Assembly (NCBI GenBank): GCA_918026815.1 | Contig: CAKJVC010000155.1 | Coordinates: 62,001-126,000 of the forward strand | Direction of reading: 5' to 3' | DNA from: Chalara sp. BL73 | Taxonomy: Eukaryota > Ascomycota > Leotiomycetes > Helotiales | Length of the DNA stretch: 64,000 nt | Shown here: one piece after another, positions 46,257 to 57,736 of the stretch | Layout of the letters: every line of letters begins with the position of its first letter | How positions within the stretch are numbered: the stretch's first letter is position 1 | Program-made: the position numbers and the translations under genes | Notes under the pieces: generated by a model | Told to the model about the DNA's origin: nothing | The model's input: the letters and a program-made list of their open reading frames with translations, nothing else | Database searches by the model: none

Positions 46257-48702
46257 TGTTAGAACATAAGGTGATTCAGGAGGATAAAGACTGTATATGA
46301 AGACCATTAATTCTTAAGGTAATAGCGTAGCCTTATTCTATGAATAGATGACTAGACTTCAGCATATTCTCGCGTCTCATCAGCTCTCCCTTTCGCCAAG
46401 TATGATCTAGTTGTATCCACGATTTGTAAACAAATCGGTAGGATGTTGACATGTGTTTAAGTATGGTTTGTGAGTATTTCTAGACTAAAAAGGGCCTCAG
46501 GTAGTAAGATTACAATAAGTTGACCTTCTAGAGGCACATAACAGCGTTAAAGCGCACTTCTCCTGAAATAAGCTATTTAATACATCTCTTCAAGAGTCAA
46601 AAATTTATCTACAACACGTTCTCCACTTTATCGGCTATGCCTCGTTGTGGTCTTAATCTCGTAAACAGTGAAATCCCCAAAGAGTTTAAGAAATAAGAAC
46701 TTAATCGTCATTAGGACGTCCAGCTAGAATCTTTGAGCAAAGGATAATTCATATTATACTATGAGGAGCCTGGAATTTATATTTAATCTCCTTTCCCCGC
46801 AGTTTGACATTACAGGTGAGAAGCAGCACATGTGTCAAGAATTCACATTATTGCTCACCTAAATCTTGAGACAGACCGGTAATAGGACCATTTTTAGCGC
46901 GAGAAAGGATTTGTCCCTACTCAGGAAGTTTTTTTTAGGGCCAGAGGTAAGTAGGATAAGTATATATACAATCGTTTGCTGCTGCATTCGAACAGATCTA
47001 TGTAAAGTGCCGGCAGTGTATCGTATTTTTTATCAAAAGAAGAACGCCTTATGATTGTAGCATGACGCTATACACTTTATGTTGGGCGAAGCAAACTGCT
47101 CATTGGTATTGAAGACTTTTCTATACATTTGCTTTCAAGTCTAATACAGTATACATCCCTTTATATTTGATAACCCAAAAACAGACCCACCAAAAACTCC
47201 TTATGCCATGCGCCGTTGACCTGCCTCTTTATAGCCTTTCTAATTCTATTTAAAACACCTGAAAATGCTCGTGGCTCGCTTCAAGATTGCTTATAGATCA
47301 GGATCTTGCTCGCTCAGTCTTGCATAATAAGTGTAATCAGCAATCATTTCCGCGATTTCGTTGGGCAGTTTACTCCTCCTATGTATGGGTTAACACAGTG
47401 CGACGATGACAGCTGCTTCTGATACACGCATGATGATGATTGGATATGTAGGAATGCAGGTGAAAAATATAAAAGAAAAATGGGAGATTGTGCTTAATAT
47501 AGAGAAAGGAGATGATTGATTGTTGATCAAGGTTAACTCAAAAGATTGCCGCTCAGTGAAGAAAGTATATGTGTATGATATCAAAATGCAAGCGGACACC
47601 ACGGGAAGTATTGTAAGGGCTCACGTAGGCTGGGAGACAGGATGGGACGTTATATACCTGATCAATAGCTGTTTCTTAGAGAATTTGGAAGTTAAAAATA
47701 CATCACCCCCTTCTCCAAATGCAGGGGTGGATTCCTGTGTATTGAAATCCAACTCCTGACAAGACTGAACACATAGGGATTCTATGCCTGAAAGTATAAT
47801 GAAAATCCTGAAGGTGGAAAGCATTGCTATCTAACAAGGATTTCAATTACTGCACGGCGTGGCTTGGGCTCACATTGTTGGCTTCCTGAGAGAATGGATC
47901 GATCTAGTAGGCGGAGTATACAACAAAGTCACATACCTTTCGCAAGTTATGCCAAGCAAGTCAACAACAGAAACCAACATCGAGGCAGACCACTGCGCCA
48001 TCCAACAGCATGCAAGGTATATCACTCATAAGCAGAAGCTTATTTTAATGTGCAGCATTATTTGAAGCTTCCTAACCTAGGATGTGACTTGCAAAAGGAT
48101 CCGAGGTCAAATCCTTGATGCTGTTGTTGGTCTAAGCAAAAGATGCAAAATTGACTTTGAATTTGCAGCTAAATATAAGTATTCAGAGTGTACGCTCTAC
48201 TCTAGCCGTTTTAATGCACCTGGCTTTGCGAAAAGGTCAAAGGTTAGGTAGACAACTGCCAAGGGCCTCGATCACAATCAGGAGAGAGTGGGAGGCTCTG
48301 TCTATGTGAAAGGCGCAAATATGCATTGGTACACCGTCTAAGGAGCAAAAGGTAGAAGGGAACTATCTACAAATATAGCGAGGTGGGTGCCTGGTGCCTG
48401 ACTTGGTGCCTCAGGCTGTAACACCAACACTTGTCTCGGCAATTGTACGTCTCTTTTGCTGTTATTGAGGCCCTCAATAACTTTCTGTAGCGATGCGCTA
48501 GACGGTATACACATTTGCACTAAAGTCAACACGTTTACAGTAATACTAAGAGGATCCGTTGTCGTTAGTTTTTGATGCGAACATATGGGCGAAATCAAGT
48601 CAATGACGTTTAGAAGGTGGGCGTTTGTATCTCAAGATCAGTTGGGAGTGTAGAGGCATTCTATATTACATTTTATTTTGCGGTTGATGTTGGTTTGTTG
48701 GT
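46257..48702. other. AT-rich gene-poor island
   Basis: 2.4 kb after RCC1 with only short overlapping frames. I see no RNA gene, inverted repeat or family signal until the element at 48,703. Confidence 0.4.
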
Positions 48703-49188
48703 ATCCTCGTGCTGGACAAAAAAAGCGATACTTTTTTTAACCGAAATGAACGTGCGCATAACAAAACCCCCTTTTCCTCATACAACTACATACAAACTCA
48801 AATATTTGAGAACACTCCTGTAACCTATTAGGTATAGATCTAACCCAATTATTAATAGTTTCTTGCTGTAAAGTAGCCTATTCTTTAATAGCAGCTCTTT
48901 AAAGTATCAATATCCATGAGAATACTTTTTAATATATTCTTTTATTGGCTGCTACCCATTTTCAGCTATAGAAAAGTCAGGTCCTCCTGCGATATTTTGA
49001 TAATATTCATGGCTATTGCATTCTTTCCAAACTTTAACTGGGGGTTTTCCTTTGCTAAAACTATGCTTTGAGTTTCTATTTTTTTTAAATACAAAGTCCT
49101 GGCGTTGGTGTATGGGAAAAGACTGCCTTGTTATGCGCACGCTCATTTCAGCTAAAAAAGTATCGCTTTTTTGGTCCAGCACGAGGAT
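48703..49188 (-). mobile_element. Internally deleted Tc1/mariner-like transposon with ~75-bp inverted repeats
   Basis: The left arm starts ATCCTCGTGCTGGACAAAAA. The right arm, read on the other strand, starts ATCCTCGTGCTGGACCAAAA. Both continue with GCGATACTTTTTTA and GTGCGCATAACA. The interior, read on the minus strand, has stops and shifts but retains TINNWVRSIPNRLQEC, the pattern of the C-terminal end of Tc1/mariner DDE transposases. The upstream interior has only fragments. I could not find a clear TA duplication. Confidence 0.6.
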
Positions 49189-49424
49189 CCTACGACAATC
49201 CCATAGCTAAGTAGGTGGGGTGTTTCCCCTCCGAGGCAGCAAAGGTAAATGTTCCACTTTTTTGACCGCCACGTGGAGGGCTTTTTTATGGGGAATAACA
49301 GAGAAACTGCTTAGATAGGTTCCAAATATGGAGCGGATCTTGCTGCAACTCGCAATATCCTCAATTGACGACTAAGGAGTATGAAGCTTATTAATACTTC
49401 ATAACGTACCATATTTCGGTATTA

Positions 49425-49503
49425 TCGGTCTATAAGCCTCAGATCGGTAGACTAGTAGTTGGGTGGGTGACCACCAGCGAATCCCTACTGTTGTATGTTT
49501 TGC
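49425..49503 (+). rRNA. Partial or decayed 5S rRNA gene
   Basis: The segment from TATAAGCC to the end matches the 3' two-thirds of fungal 5S rRNA: TAGTAGTTGGGTGGGTGACC, then ACCAGCGAATCCCTACTGTT and GTATGTTTT followed by a T-rich stretch. The ~40 nt upstream, where the 5' third should be, do not match. It is therefore a truncated or mutated copy, probably non-functional. Dispersed 5S genes and pseudogenes are normal in filamentous ascomycetes. Confidence 0.65.
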
Positions 49504-49893
49504 ATCTTTTTGGGGGGTGGCGGGTAGGGTAAAATTGCACATAGAGCAAGCCATCATCGGTGAGAATACCTAAATAAACACGTAACCGTTGGAATCTACC
49601 AGCAGGTTACCAGATTCTCTCCAAAAGCAATATAGAGGACTACATTACTTAGGTCTCTCCTCGATCTTAACTTTGGTTTCAGGATCGTCTAGCAGCTCAG
49701 GGGCATTGCCAGTCAAGGGATTACGCCACCTAATCCTAACCATTAAACATATTATACACGAGAGTTGTGCGCGAAGCTTAGAATGAAATATCAGACGCAC
49801 AACTAGTTCCCATCAAAGAGTGAACAAGATAGCAGTAACCTGAAAATATTTTCATTCTTCGCGTTTTATTCGGCTCTTAAATAGAGCAATATC

Positions 49894-51543
49894 TCAATCA
49901 AGGTGCGCAGATTGCTTCCGCCTTATAACCCTCAGCTTCACATTCTGTGGTAACGAGAAATCGCTCCACCATTCATTCGGCGGCCGAACATCTAACGGCT
50001 CAATATCATAATTTAGTGCAATATAAGCCAATAACAGCTTCAGCTCATGCGCAGAGAAGAACCTGCCTGGGCTATTCACGGCGATTTTTTAGCCACAATA
50101 ACCGTAAGCTATCAGATATAGAACTCACCAAGCATGTTTTCCAAGCCCGAAGGCGACGAATTGCTCGTTGGCAACCACCATTCCAAGATCCCTTCTCTTC
50201 TCAAACCGCAGCGGTCGAAATGCAACCGGATCGTCATAATTATCTCCGTCAGTATGGATCTCTGTGGTTGGCGCCCCGACCCTAGTGTGCTTGGGGAGAT
50301 AAGTACCATCCGGGAGTGTCACACCGCTGGGAGCAACGACCTCACGTCCCACACCGCGACCTTTAAATGCGGAGATACGGAGTGATTCACGAAAGGTGCT
50401 ATCATTCTTGATGAGCTGATTCACAGCCGCTTTGCTCCAGATGCCACCATGGGCTCTCAAGACGGAAGCGGCCTCGGTGCGAATGATGCCCAGGAGATTT
50501 TCCTTTGCACCGAGGGCCACAATATCGAGAATGGCGTTCACCATTGTTGTCGTAGAAGTGTGTATACCCACGAAGTTTAAGGATAGCAAGCGAGAAGCGA
50601 TGGATTGCGGGTCCGCGTCTTTAGACACGTTGGACTTGACGGCGTACTTTGCAAGGAATTGAAGCATCTCTTTGGGTTGCTCGTGCATCGGCACGCTGCT
50701 GTTTTCTGCCATAGCCGCAGCAGCAAGGCGTTCTTTGACTACAGGAACAATATATCGTGAACAGCGCCAGTCATAATATCTTACCGGACTCGCCACGATA
50801 GGTGCCAATATTGGTCTAAGTAGAGGCGGAATCAGAACCCGGATGATAAATGCATACTTTACAATCGAATTCACAAAACACCATGTATAATACCCATAAG
50901 TCTTATCCCTGGACAACCCCCCGCCCACAAACACCCTATTTGTTATTCTCGCAATTACTTCTCCTAATGTCCCTGTTTGTACCTCTCTCCAACTCTGCGT
51001 ATCGAGACCCCAGAGCTCATCAATGGTTAAGCGGATCTCGTCGACTATGGAGCTGGTGAGTAGGTCCAAAGGCATTTTGTTGAGGGCTTCGACATGGAAG
51101 GGACGAGCGAAGTCCCAGGATGAGGGGGAGATGTAATCAAACGCTACGGCGTCTCGCAGAACGGTGTCAATGGAGAGGGCGGTGTCAGGTTGCTCAATTA
51201 GCCATTTCAAGGAGGACGGCGGGAGGATTACTTCTGGTCGGAGATTGAGGGAAGGAGTCGTGAAGGGGAGGCCGCGCTTAGAGAACTGCTCAAGTTAGAA
51301 GAGGGTGGGGAAAGAAAAAATGAAGAGAAATAGAGGAAGAGGGAGAGTTACACGGCGATATCCTTCCTCAAGGTTCTTTTTGGCATCCCATTGGTCGCGC
51401 CAGTGGGCTCGCAGGATGGAAAACCACTCATTTCGTACACCAACCCAAGGGACTCCTGCCGGGGCTATGCGGTCCCGAAGGGAGTATTTATGAAGCGCAT
51501 AGATGAGGATGATGGTTACCAAGATAGCAATGATGGCAGCCAT
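49894..51543 (-). CDS. Cytochrome P450 monooxygenase
   Basis: ER-anchored heme monooxygenase. Three exons give 508 aa: 51543-51352, 51285-50129 and 50071-49894. The start at 51543 is the first ATG; it opens an N-terminal membrane anchor (AAIIAILVTIILIYALHKY). The I-helix region reads LNFVGIHTSTTTM, with His-Thr-Ser in place of the usual acidic-Thr pair. ExxR is ESLR, the PERF region FRPLRFEKRRD, and the heme loop FGLGKHACPGRFF with Cys450. That Cys codon is split by the second intron, so an unspliced reading would lose it. The overall pattern fits fungal secondary-metabolism P450s of the kaurene-oxidase/indole-diterpene type, but substrate cannot be assigned. It is divergent from a broken hydrolase 1.2 kb away. 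Confidence 0.87.
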
Positions 51544-52770
51544 TGTGGTAAAAGTATTCAAAAACTTGATATTTCAGAAGAAGCGAATGATATTCAGAAA
51601 CGATAATCATTCAGGGACTACACCAGAAGTGATAGATATATGCTACAGTATGAAGCAGGAGAAATGAAATCAACATGAATGGTTAAGAGTTCTTTGACAG
51701 CTAAACAACAATACTAAGCAGCCCTCAAAGGCTCGTCGGAGGCTCTCGCTTAATTTATAGCAACGGGTAGAGACAAAAAGAACGCCCAGACAACGCTCAA
51801 TGATTCAAGCTTCCTGTCGTTTCTCTCTCACGGACGCTTCAATATATGGATCGAACCATCAGGACCGCTTAAAGTAGCTCAACGTCTTGAGACTTGAAAG
51901 GTTAACAGCAGAAGTCCGCCCAACAGCAACCTCTTCAACGACGAGAACACGTTATGGATCTCAGGGTCACAATATATCTATCTCTGTAAGGATGCATTAA
52001 AGTTAATTTTCCGTAATATAGCTAGCGCATAAAGGCTCTCTGCAATGCCCCCGCTTCGCAAGCCAGAACTGATTCGCTTGGTGTCGACAGCATGCCTTGA
52101 ATTCCAATTGTGCCTGGAGCGATTTTGTTCACAAAACTATTAGGTATATGCATATTGTTTTTGGAACAGTCTGCAAAGCGTGATATGCAACGCCAAGCGA
52201 AAATCCGTGGACCTATTAAGCTTGTTGGTAGTTGTGGAGAGGTTTACAGGCATTGAAATATATTAGGAGAAGACAATCTGTGAATTAAGCGAGCTTCCTC
52301 TAGACAGTGCGATTTAGACTGTGAAACAAGTAGTCATGCTATTTGCCAAATGCGCGTGAACATTGATTTTAACCATAGTGCAGCTCAGGATCCGTGGCGT
52401 TGCAGTTTAATGCTAGTAAGGTAGGGCATGAGCTATACAAGCTGGATATTTTATACCCAGGCAAAGCAGGACTACCTCCGCTTCCTTTGATACACATGTT
52501 ATTCGTTTAAGTTTCTTGATGTGCTTCTAGCTTCATGGATGTTTCGTGATCGGGCGATGGTGATCTATGATTGAGGTTGACATAACGATATCACGTGTGT
52601 AAGAATTTAGGCTATTTCTAGGGAGCCTAGGAATTTGAGGCCAATAACCTCAAAGCGGTTTTAGTTGTGACGTTGCAAAGTTAAAATCCATTAGTTGTGC
52701 AAAAGTTTGGTATATGATTCCTTTCCCATCCACAATATCTCGAAACAAGATATCCCTACATTCCCGAAAG
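51544..52770. promoter_or_regulatory. Divergent intergenic region, P450 / hydrolase
   Basis: 1.2 kb between the two start codons. No coding or repeat signal. An alternative upstream ATG of the hydrolase lies at 52,714 in the same frame. Confidence 0.4.
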
Positions 52771-54034
52771 ATGACACGTACGAACGAGGAAGCTAGACAT
52801 TCATCCTTCAAGTCTGAGATTACCAAGCGAACGGTGATCTATAAGGCTGTTGGGGATCTCCATCTTGGAGCTGATGTTTACACTCATGTTACGGGAGGCA
52901 TAGAGCCTCATACCCCTGTGGTTTTGTTCTTCCATGGGGGTGGTCTCGTGGGATATAATCGCTTACTTCTGCCTGCAAATATCGTCCAGAGCAGTTTGTC
53001 CCGTGGGTGGCCGCTTGTTTCAGCTGACTATCGACTGTTGCCTCAAGTCACTGGGAAGGAGATCGTGGAGGATGCAAAGGTAAGAATCTGGTCATTTTAC
53101 AAATCTAACAAAGCGACCCCAACATGACGTTTCTACAACATACTCTATATCTAGAGCTAGGCATTTAACTTAGTACTACCACTATCACTATCAGGATGTA
53201 TACCAATGGACCAGATCAAGCCTCTGGAAACTCTTAAACCGCATCCATATCCCTCACGCACCAACAATGGAAAACGTGATAGTCATGGGAGCAAGTGGGG
53301 GAGGAGTTCTTGCACTCACCGCAGCCCACCACCTACAACCCAAGCCCCTAGCTCTCCTCATCTACTACGGCGCTCCAACCTTTCAAACAGACTTCGCCAG
53401 CACCTCACTCATCCACACCTACGGCGGCGGGCCTGTCGAGCCCATGCAAGAACCGCAAATCGCGCACTTCCTCGCCGAGCCCGTGAACGCGGGCCATACT
53501 CCCCTGCATGATGCTTTCGATACGGAGATGCTGCTGGAGAATTTCAGTGAGAATAAGGAGTGGGTACGGCCGGAGTATGACGAGGGAAAGGGGGAAGTTG
53601 GATCTGCCGAGGGTTGCGCTGTTTCCGTGGTTCATACAGACGAACCAGTATCCGGTGCTGATGGAGGGGGTTGATAGGGGCTTGGAGCATGAAGGGTGGA
53701 AGAGCTATCCCAAGACGGTGCTTGTACATGGCGATCAGGATGTTGATGCGCCGTATCAGGGGGCGTTGGATGCGGTGGGGATTATTGGTAGGTCATGTTC
53801 TTTAAAGTTGCGAAATTAAGGGGGGATGGGAAGCTGATAGGTTGTAGGACCGCACCGTGCACAGCTTTTCACGGCTGAGGGGAGAGCCATGCTTGGGATA
53901 CTAGGTTGTTTCTTGGTGATCCGGGGCTTGCGAAGGTTGAAGAGGCTTGGAAGGCGATTGATGATATTGTGGAGGTCGATGCTAAAAGAGCGCGAACATT
54001 GGCGGAATATTGGACTAATGCAATTATGGCTTGA
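52771..54034 (+). pseudogene. Alpha/beta-hydrolase fold-3 esterase with two frameshifts
   Basis: HSL-type esterase/lipase. Exon 1 is 52771-53079, exon 2 starts 53195, intron 53788-53847 and exon 3 ends at 54034. The oxyanion motif is FFHGGGLVGY, the nucleophile elbow GASGGG, the Asp region VLVHGDQDVDAPY, and the His region follows AQLFTAEG with SHAWDTRLFLGD. The frame breaks twice. In the G5 run at 53,590-53,594 there is one base too many: upstream WVRPEYDEGKG and downstream LDLPRVALFPWFIQTNQYP lie in different frames. In the G4 run at 53,879-53,882 one base seems missing. Either a young pseudogene or two homopolymer sequencing errors; other genes here show none. Start at 52,771 is preferred over 52,714 because the family N-terminus is short. 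Confidence 0.72.
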
Positions 54035-54390
54035 TCCTTTTATTGACCTAGCCTTTAGCTACCGAGCACTTCTAAAAGTTGCAGTCTTGCGGGTACCGCT
54101 AAAGAGCCGGAGCTGATAGGAAATGAATATAGCATCCTTGATACTTAGAAGTTTGCACCGAGTCTAAACATATCGCTGTGACTAATAAAGTAGCAAGACG
54201 CACCTATGACTTTTGTAGATGTCAATATACAGAACCTCCAACTTTAAGAGCTCAAAAAGTATTACCATGCACGATGCGCTGCTGCGTATAGGCCGAGGAT
54301 CCTGACCATTGAAGCTCAAATACACATACTACTATTGTCATAAGGATACAGATCTGAGCAAACATCTTTCCCTAAAATTCAACGACAAAA

Positions 54391-54581
54391 GAACAGATGG
54401 CCGAGTGGTTCACGGCGCCAGGCCCGGAAGATATATTCTACCGTCTTTCGGGAGGTGGCCCCGAATGTAACTCGGCTGACGATCGGTTGCGCCAGTTGGC
54501 AGACATCTCTCGGTAGTTCCAAGTATATCAAGTCCATGGTCCTCGAAAGAGGGCGTGTGAGTTCGAATCTCCCTCTGTTCG
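54391..54581 (+). tRNA. Type II (Ser/Leu-like) tRNA gene or pseudogene with ~105-nt intron
   Basis: The acceptor strands GAACAGA and TCTGTTC pair perfectly, with discriminator G. The 5' part has the D-arm GGCCGAGTGGTTCACGGC. The 3' part has a long variable arm (CCTCGAAAGAGG) and T-arm with GTTCGAATC, so it is serine- or leucine-type. The anticodon stem (CCAGG/CATGG) has one mismatch. The loop reads CCCGGAA, lacking the universal U33, so the anticodon is unclear. About 105 nt separate the two halves, long for a tRNA intron. I cannot assign the isotype. Confidence 0.55.
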
Positions 54582-55969
54582 GTCGCTTCAACTTTTGCCC
54601 ACCAATGCGATCGGATTGACTGGCCCTTCTTTAGAGATCATTATCTAAAGAACGACTTGTTCGGGGTATTGTTTGGTTATATGCTCATGCCAAATGTATA
54701 AGAGAGACCAGGCAATTATGAGTCAAAGGTTGTGGGCCGTTGGCTGGAATTTAGCCAATCTTCATACTATGCTTAAGATGCTCCGCAACAGAGACTATTC
54801 ATTACGTAGTGGAGAGCTTCATCTCATTCATGGTAGCATTTGCGCAGTCTAACTCGCCTATTAAAATCGGAAGGTATTTTTATAGAGGTGCATTTGTAAC
54901 GCAGCACCGTGTACAGCTCAGGGAGTACGTCACGCAGAGATCTATACTCAATGAACTTGCTTGTTTCTTGTTTGTTTTGAAGGGTGTTCCCGGCATCCTC
55001 TCTTATTTCGTAATGGGTTTTATAATTATGATATCAAACTCTATTTATAATAGTCCTCTTCGTCTCCATCGACCTCATTTGACATATGGTTGTATATCTA
55101 CAGATGGAATTTGCACATGAAGTGAGGTTGATTTCTTCCTTCTTGGGCCATCACTTGGCGTCGTGTTCGGTACGCCGGGGCCGAAATGAAATATGGGGCG
55201 CAACCCTGTCAACGGGATGCATCCGCAAGTCAAAACAAAAAGGCTGGTTGCCATGAGCGACCGGGACTTCTCCAGCTTGTCAACCTCGGCGTGTATGTGT
55301 ATCCGGGCTCCAGGTTGTGTCAGATCTAGGCCAATTGATGGATTTTTAATATTATTAGAACTATCATGAGGATATGTGACGAAGGACGACACGGCTTGTC
55401 TGCTGGTCCACTGGTCTCGAAGCAGTGAAAAGGCGGATCTTTCCAGGCCAATGGCTTTAATCCACGACAGGAGGAGGAGAAACGCATAGACGATCCTACA
55501 TGCAAACATCTGCAAACGCTCCCAATGCTAGCTGAATGGCAGCCTCGCCAACGAACGAGCTCCCTCTGGATCTGCAGGTTCGATACACGCATGTGCATTA
55601 ATATTGGGCTTCAAGAGTGGCAAAGTGCATCGATTAAGGTTGAATTGGGGCGGATTTCTGTTGATGTGAGAGCTTCGTGCAAAGTAGAACTCCAACGAAT
55701 AATGAAGTGCCCGTTGAACATGAGCTTGAATGACGAGGATTCTCAATTTTCCCTCCAGATATCTCTCGACGGAGCACTCATTATTGACCCATAAATCGAC
55801 TTTTCATCTTTTTATTAGGGAAACAAATAATATGACCAATCAATGAAATGGAGGTGTGAACACTTCCCCTTTGGGTTTAGACTTGGCGCATGTGAGACAG
55901 TGGAGCCTTTCTAGCGTGTAAACAACCGAGTAAACAACTCAGCAATTTATCAAGGCCACACTTTCGCTG
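54582..55969. other. Intergenic, no supported gene
   Basis: 1.4 kb. A 144-codon minus-strand frame starting at 55,509 opens with a hydrophobic stretch (MFACRIVYAFLLLLSWIKAI), but the rest has no family signal and a plus-strand frame overlaps its 5' flank. I leave it uncalled. No repeats seen. Confidence 0.35.
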
Positions 55970-56110
55970 ATTCTCTCTTCTTTCTTTCTATTCCTCCACA
56001 TCACAAAACAATCTCACTCCAATCAGCCTTGTACAGCTCATCTTTTTACCCCCAATTCCCTCCTCCCTGCACATCATCCTCTCTCAATTGAAAGACGAGT
56101 TAAGAAGCGT
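55970..56110 (+). promoter_or_regulatory. CT-rich core promoter tract of HEX1
   Basis: Pyrimidine-rich DNA (for example TCTCTCTTCTTTCTTTCTAT) before the HEX1 leader. Such tracts mark transcription starts of strongly expressed filamentous fungal genes, and HEX1 is abundant. It implies an mRNA that begins well upstream of the HEX1 ATG. Confidence 0.5.
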
Positions 56111-56112
56111 AA

Positions 56113-56962
56113 TCCCGCGCTCTCTTCCCTCACCCTCTTTCAAATAGAAGCAAGAGACCCCTTCTTGTCTTCCTTTCGCCCCGTCGAAAGGGATTTCGAG
56201 AAGACGATCTCTCGCACTGGATAATCGTCAACCTGGACTTTGACGCCCGAGTTCCGATTCCTGTTAGTGTATTTCCATCCTCGTACAGAGGCGACGTTGT
56301 AAACACAACCACCACCACCCACGTCGAGGCAGAAGTCAAACTACCAGAACAGCCACAGCGCGTCGGACGGGAAGGATACTCCTCTTTCTCAGCCAATCTC
56401 CCTCCCAGAGACGAGTTTCGTCAGGAAGAGGTCCATATTACTCGTGAGGATCGCCACCGTCCGAGCAGCAGAGAAGACATCTACATTCGGGAAGAGACCA
56501 GGTCAGTTTTCGGATACTAGGATTCCCCATTGAAATATCTTCGAAAATTTACAGATTGTGCTCAAGATGCGCCATGTATCGGATCGGCAATTTTCGGGCC
56601 GTGCACGGTCGTATTCAACCGCCTTCTGTTTTTCTTGTTGACATAGTAACGTACACCGCTTCGTCATACTGACCTTTTCCAGACCTGAATACAAACACTC
56701 CACAGCTCATATTGATATCAACCTTCCAAGCAAGCACAAGCACTACGACGTTCAGGTAGATACATCTATCCCTAATCGCCGTCAATACGACTCCCAAATC
56801 GACTTGATCGAGCGTCAATACAGATCTCGATTCCAGCCTACTTATCGCGAAGAAGTCGACATCCAAACCACCGTCGACCCTCCCAGATTTGTTCCTGCCA
56901 AGCAAGAACACATCCACATTACCGAAGAAACAGTCGATCTTCCACGTTTCAAATCGAACAAA
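56113..56962 (+). other. ATG-less open frame spliced in frame to HEX1 (long leader or N-terminal extension)
   Basis: From 56,113 to 56,501 and, after an intron 56,502-56,682 (GTCAGT...TTTTCCAG), from 56,683 to 56,962, the frame is open for 223 codons and runs straight into the HEX1 ATG. It reads like protein: NTTTTTHVEAEVKLPEQPQR, REEVHITRED-like repeats (EEVHITRED, EHIHITEETVDLPRF) and RFQPTYREEVDIQTTVDPPR. There is no ATG in this frame. A start would need a near-cognate codon or an unseen upstream exon, for example ATGAAATGGAG at 55,849 spliced to 56,149, which keeps frame. An N-terminally extended HEX1 of about 447 aa is possible. Confidence 0.5.
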
Positions 56963-57736
56963 ATGGGTTACTACGATGACGATGGTATGTTTTCTTCTAG
57001 GTTTGCACACACCTCCCTATCCTAAATAGTAGTAGGGCACTATCATAGCGTCCGCCATGGTCTTCACAAGGCGGCGGACCATGTGAAGCATGATATCCGT
57101 GAGGCCGCAGATCATGTTCTCGGTCGTCACCACCACCATCACCATCATCGCCCACACTCACATGTTAGCACCAAGACTGAGATTGTTGACATTGCTCCAG
57201 CTCCAGCCCCAAGCCGCGTTTCCGCTTCCGAGCCGGCCAGCGTCCCAAACACCGTCACTATCCCAACTCATCACATCCGCCTCGGTGATCTCCTGATCCT
57301 GCAAGGTCGTCCTTGCCAGGTCATCCGCATCTCCACCTCTTCCTCCACTGGTCAGCACAGATACTTGGGTGTCGACCTCTTCACAAAGCAATTACATGAA
57401 GAGTCTTCATTCATCTCGAACCCTAGCCCAAGTGTCGTTGTCCAGACCATGCTGGGTCCAGTCTTCAAGCAATACCGTGTTCTTGATCTCCAAGATGGCA
57501 CTGGTAAGTTGTCTCCATGCTGCGTGACAATACCATGTTAATATATTGTAGTTGTCGCAATGACCGAGACCGGTGATGTTAAGCAAGCCCTCCCAGTCAT
57601 CGACCAATCGAATCTCTGGGCACGCCTGAACGAGGCCTTCGACACTGGCCGTGGCAGTGTTCGTGCCTTAGTCATTAGTGATCATGGCCGAGAGCTTGTC
57701 GTTGATATGAAGGTGGTTCACGGCTCTCGTCTATAA
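56963..57736 (+). CDS. hex1: Woronin body major protein HEX1
   Basis: Self-assembling protein that forms the peroxisome-derived crystalline core of Woronin bodies, which plug septal pores after wounding. Exons 56963-56984, 57036-57503 and 57552-57736 give 224 aa from the conserved MGYYDDDG start. The N-terminal region is His-rich (GRHHHHHHHRPHSH), as in Neurospora HEX-1. The eIF5A-like core contains HHIRLGDLLILQGRPCQVIR, GQHRYLGVDLFTKQLHEESS and VVAMTETGDVKQALPVID. The C-terminus is VVHGSRL, ending in the canonical PTS1 peroxisomal signal SRL. All introns keep phase. HEX1 is specific to Pezizomycotina, which fixes the organism group. An upstream in-frame open region may add an N-terminal extension in an alternative isoform. 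Confidence 0.96.

Noticed and set aside
53564..53597. A 34-nt GT...AG intron that would restore the hydrolase frame
   Set aside because: Far shorter than the ~45-nt minimum seen in all other genes here, and the bases read as a plausible coding stretch; a one-base indel in the G run explains it better.
55075..55515. Minus-strand frame with hydrophobic start MFACRIVYAFLLLL
   Set aside because: The true ATG is at 55,509; the remainder lacks family signal and competing frames overlap it. Could be a lineage-specific gene but not supportable.
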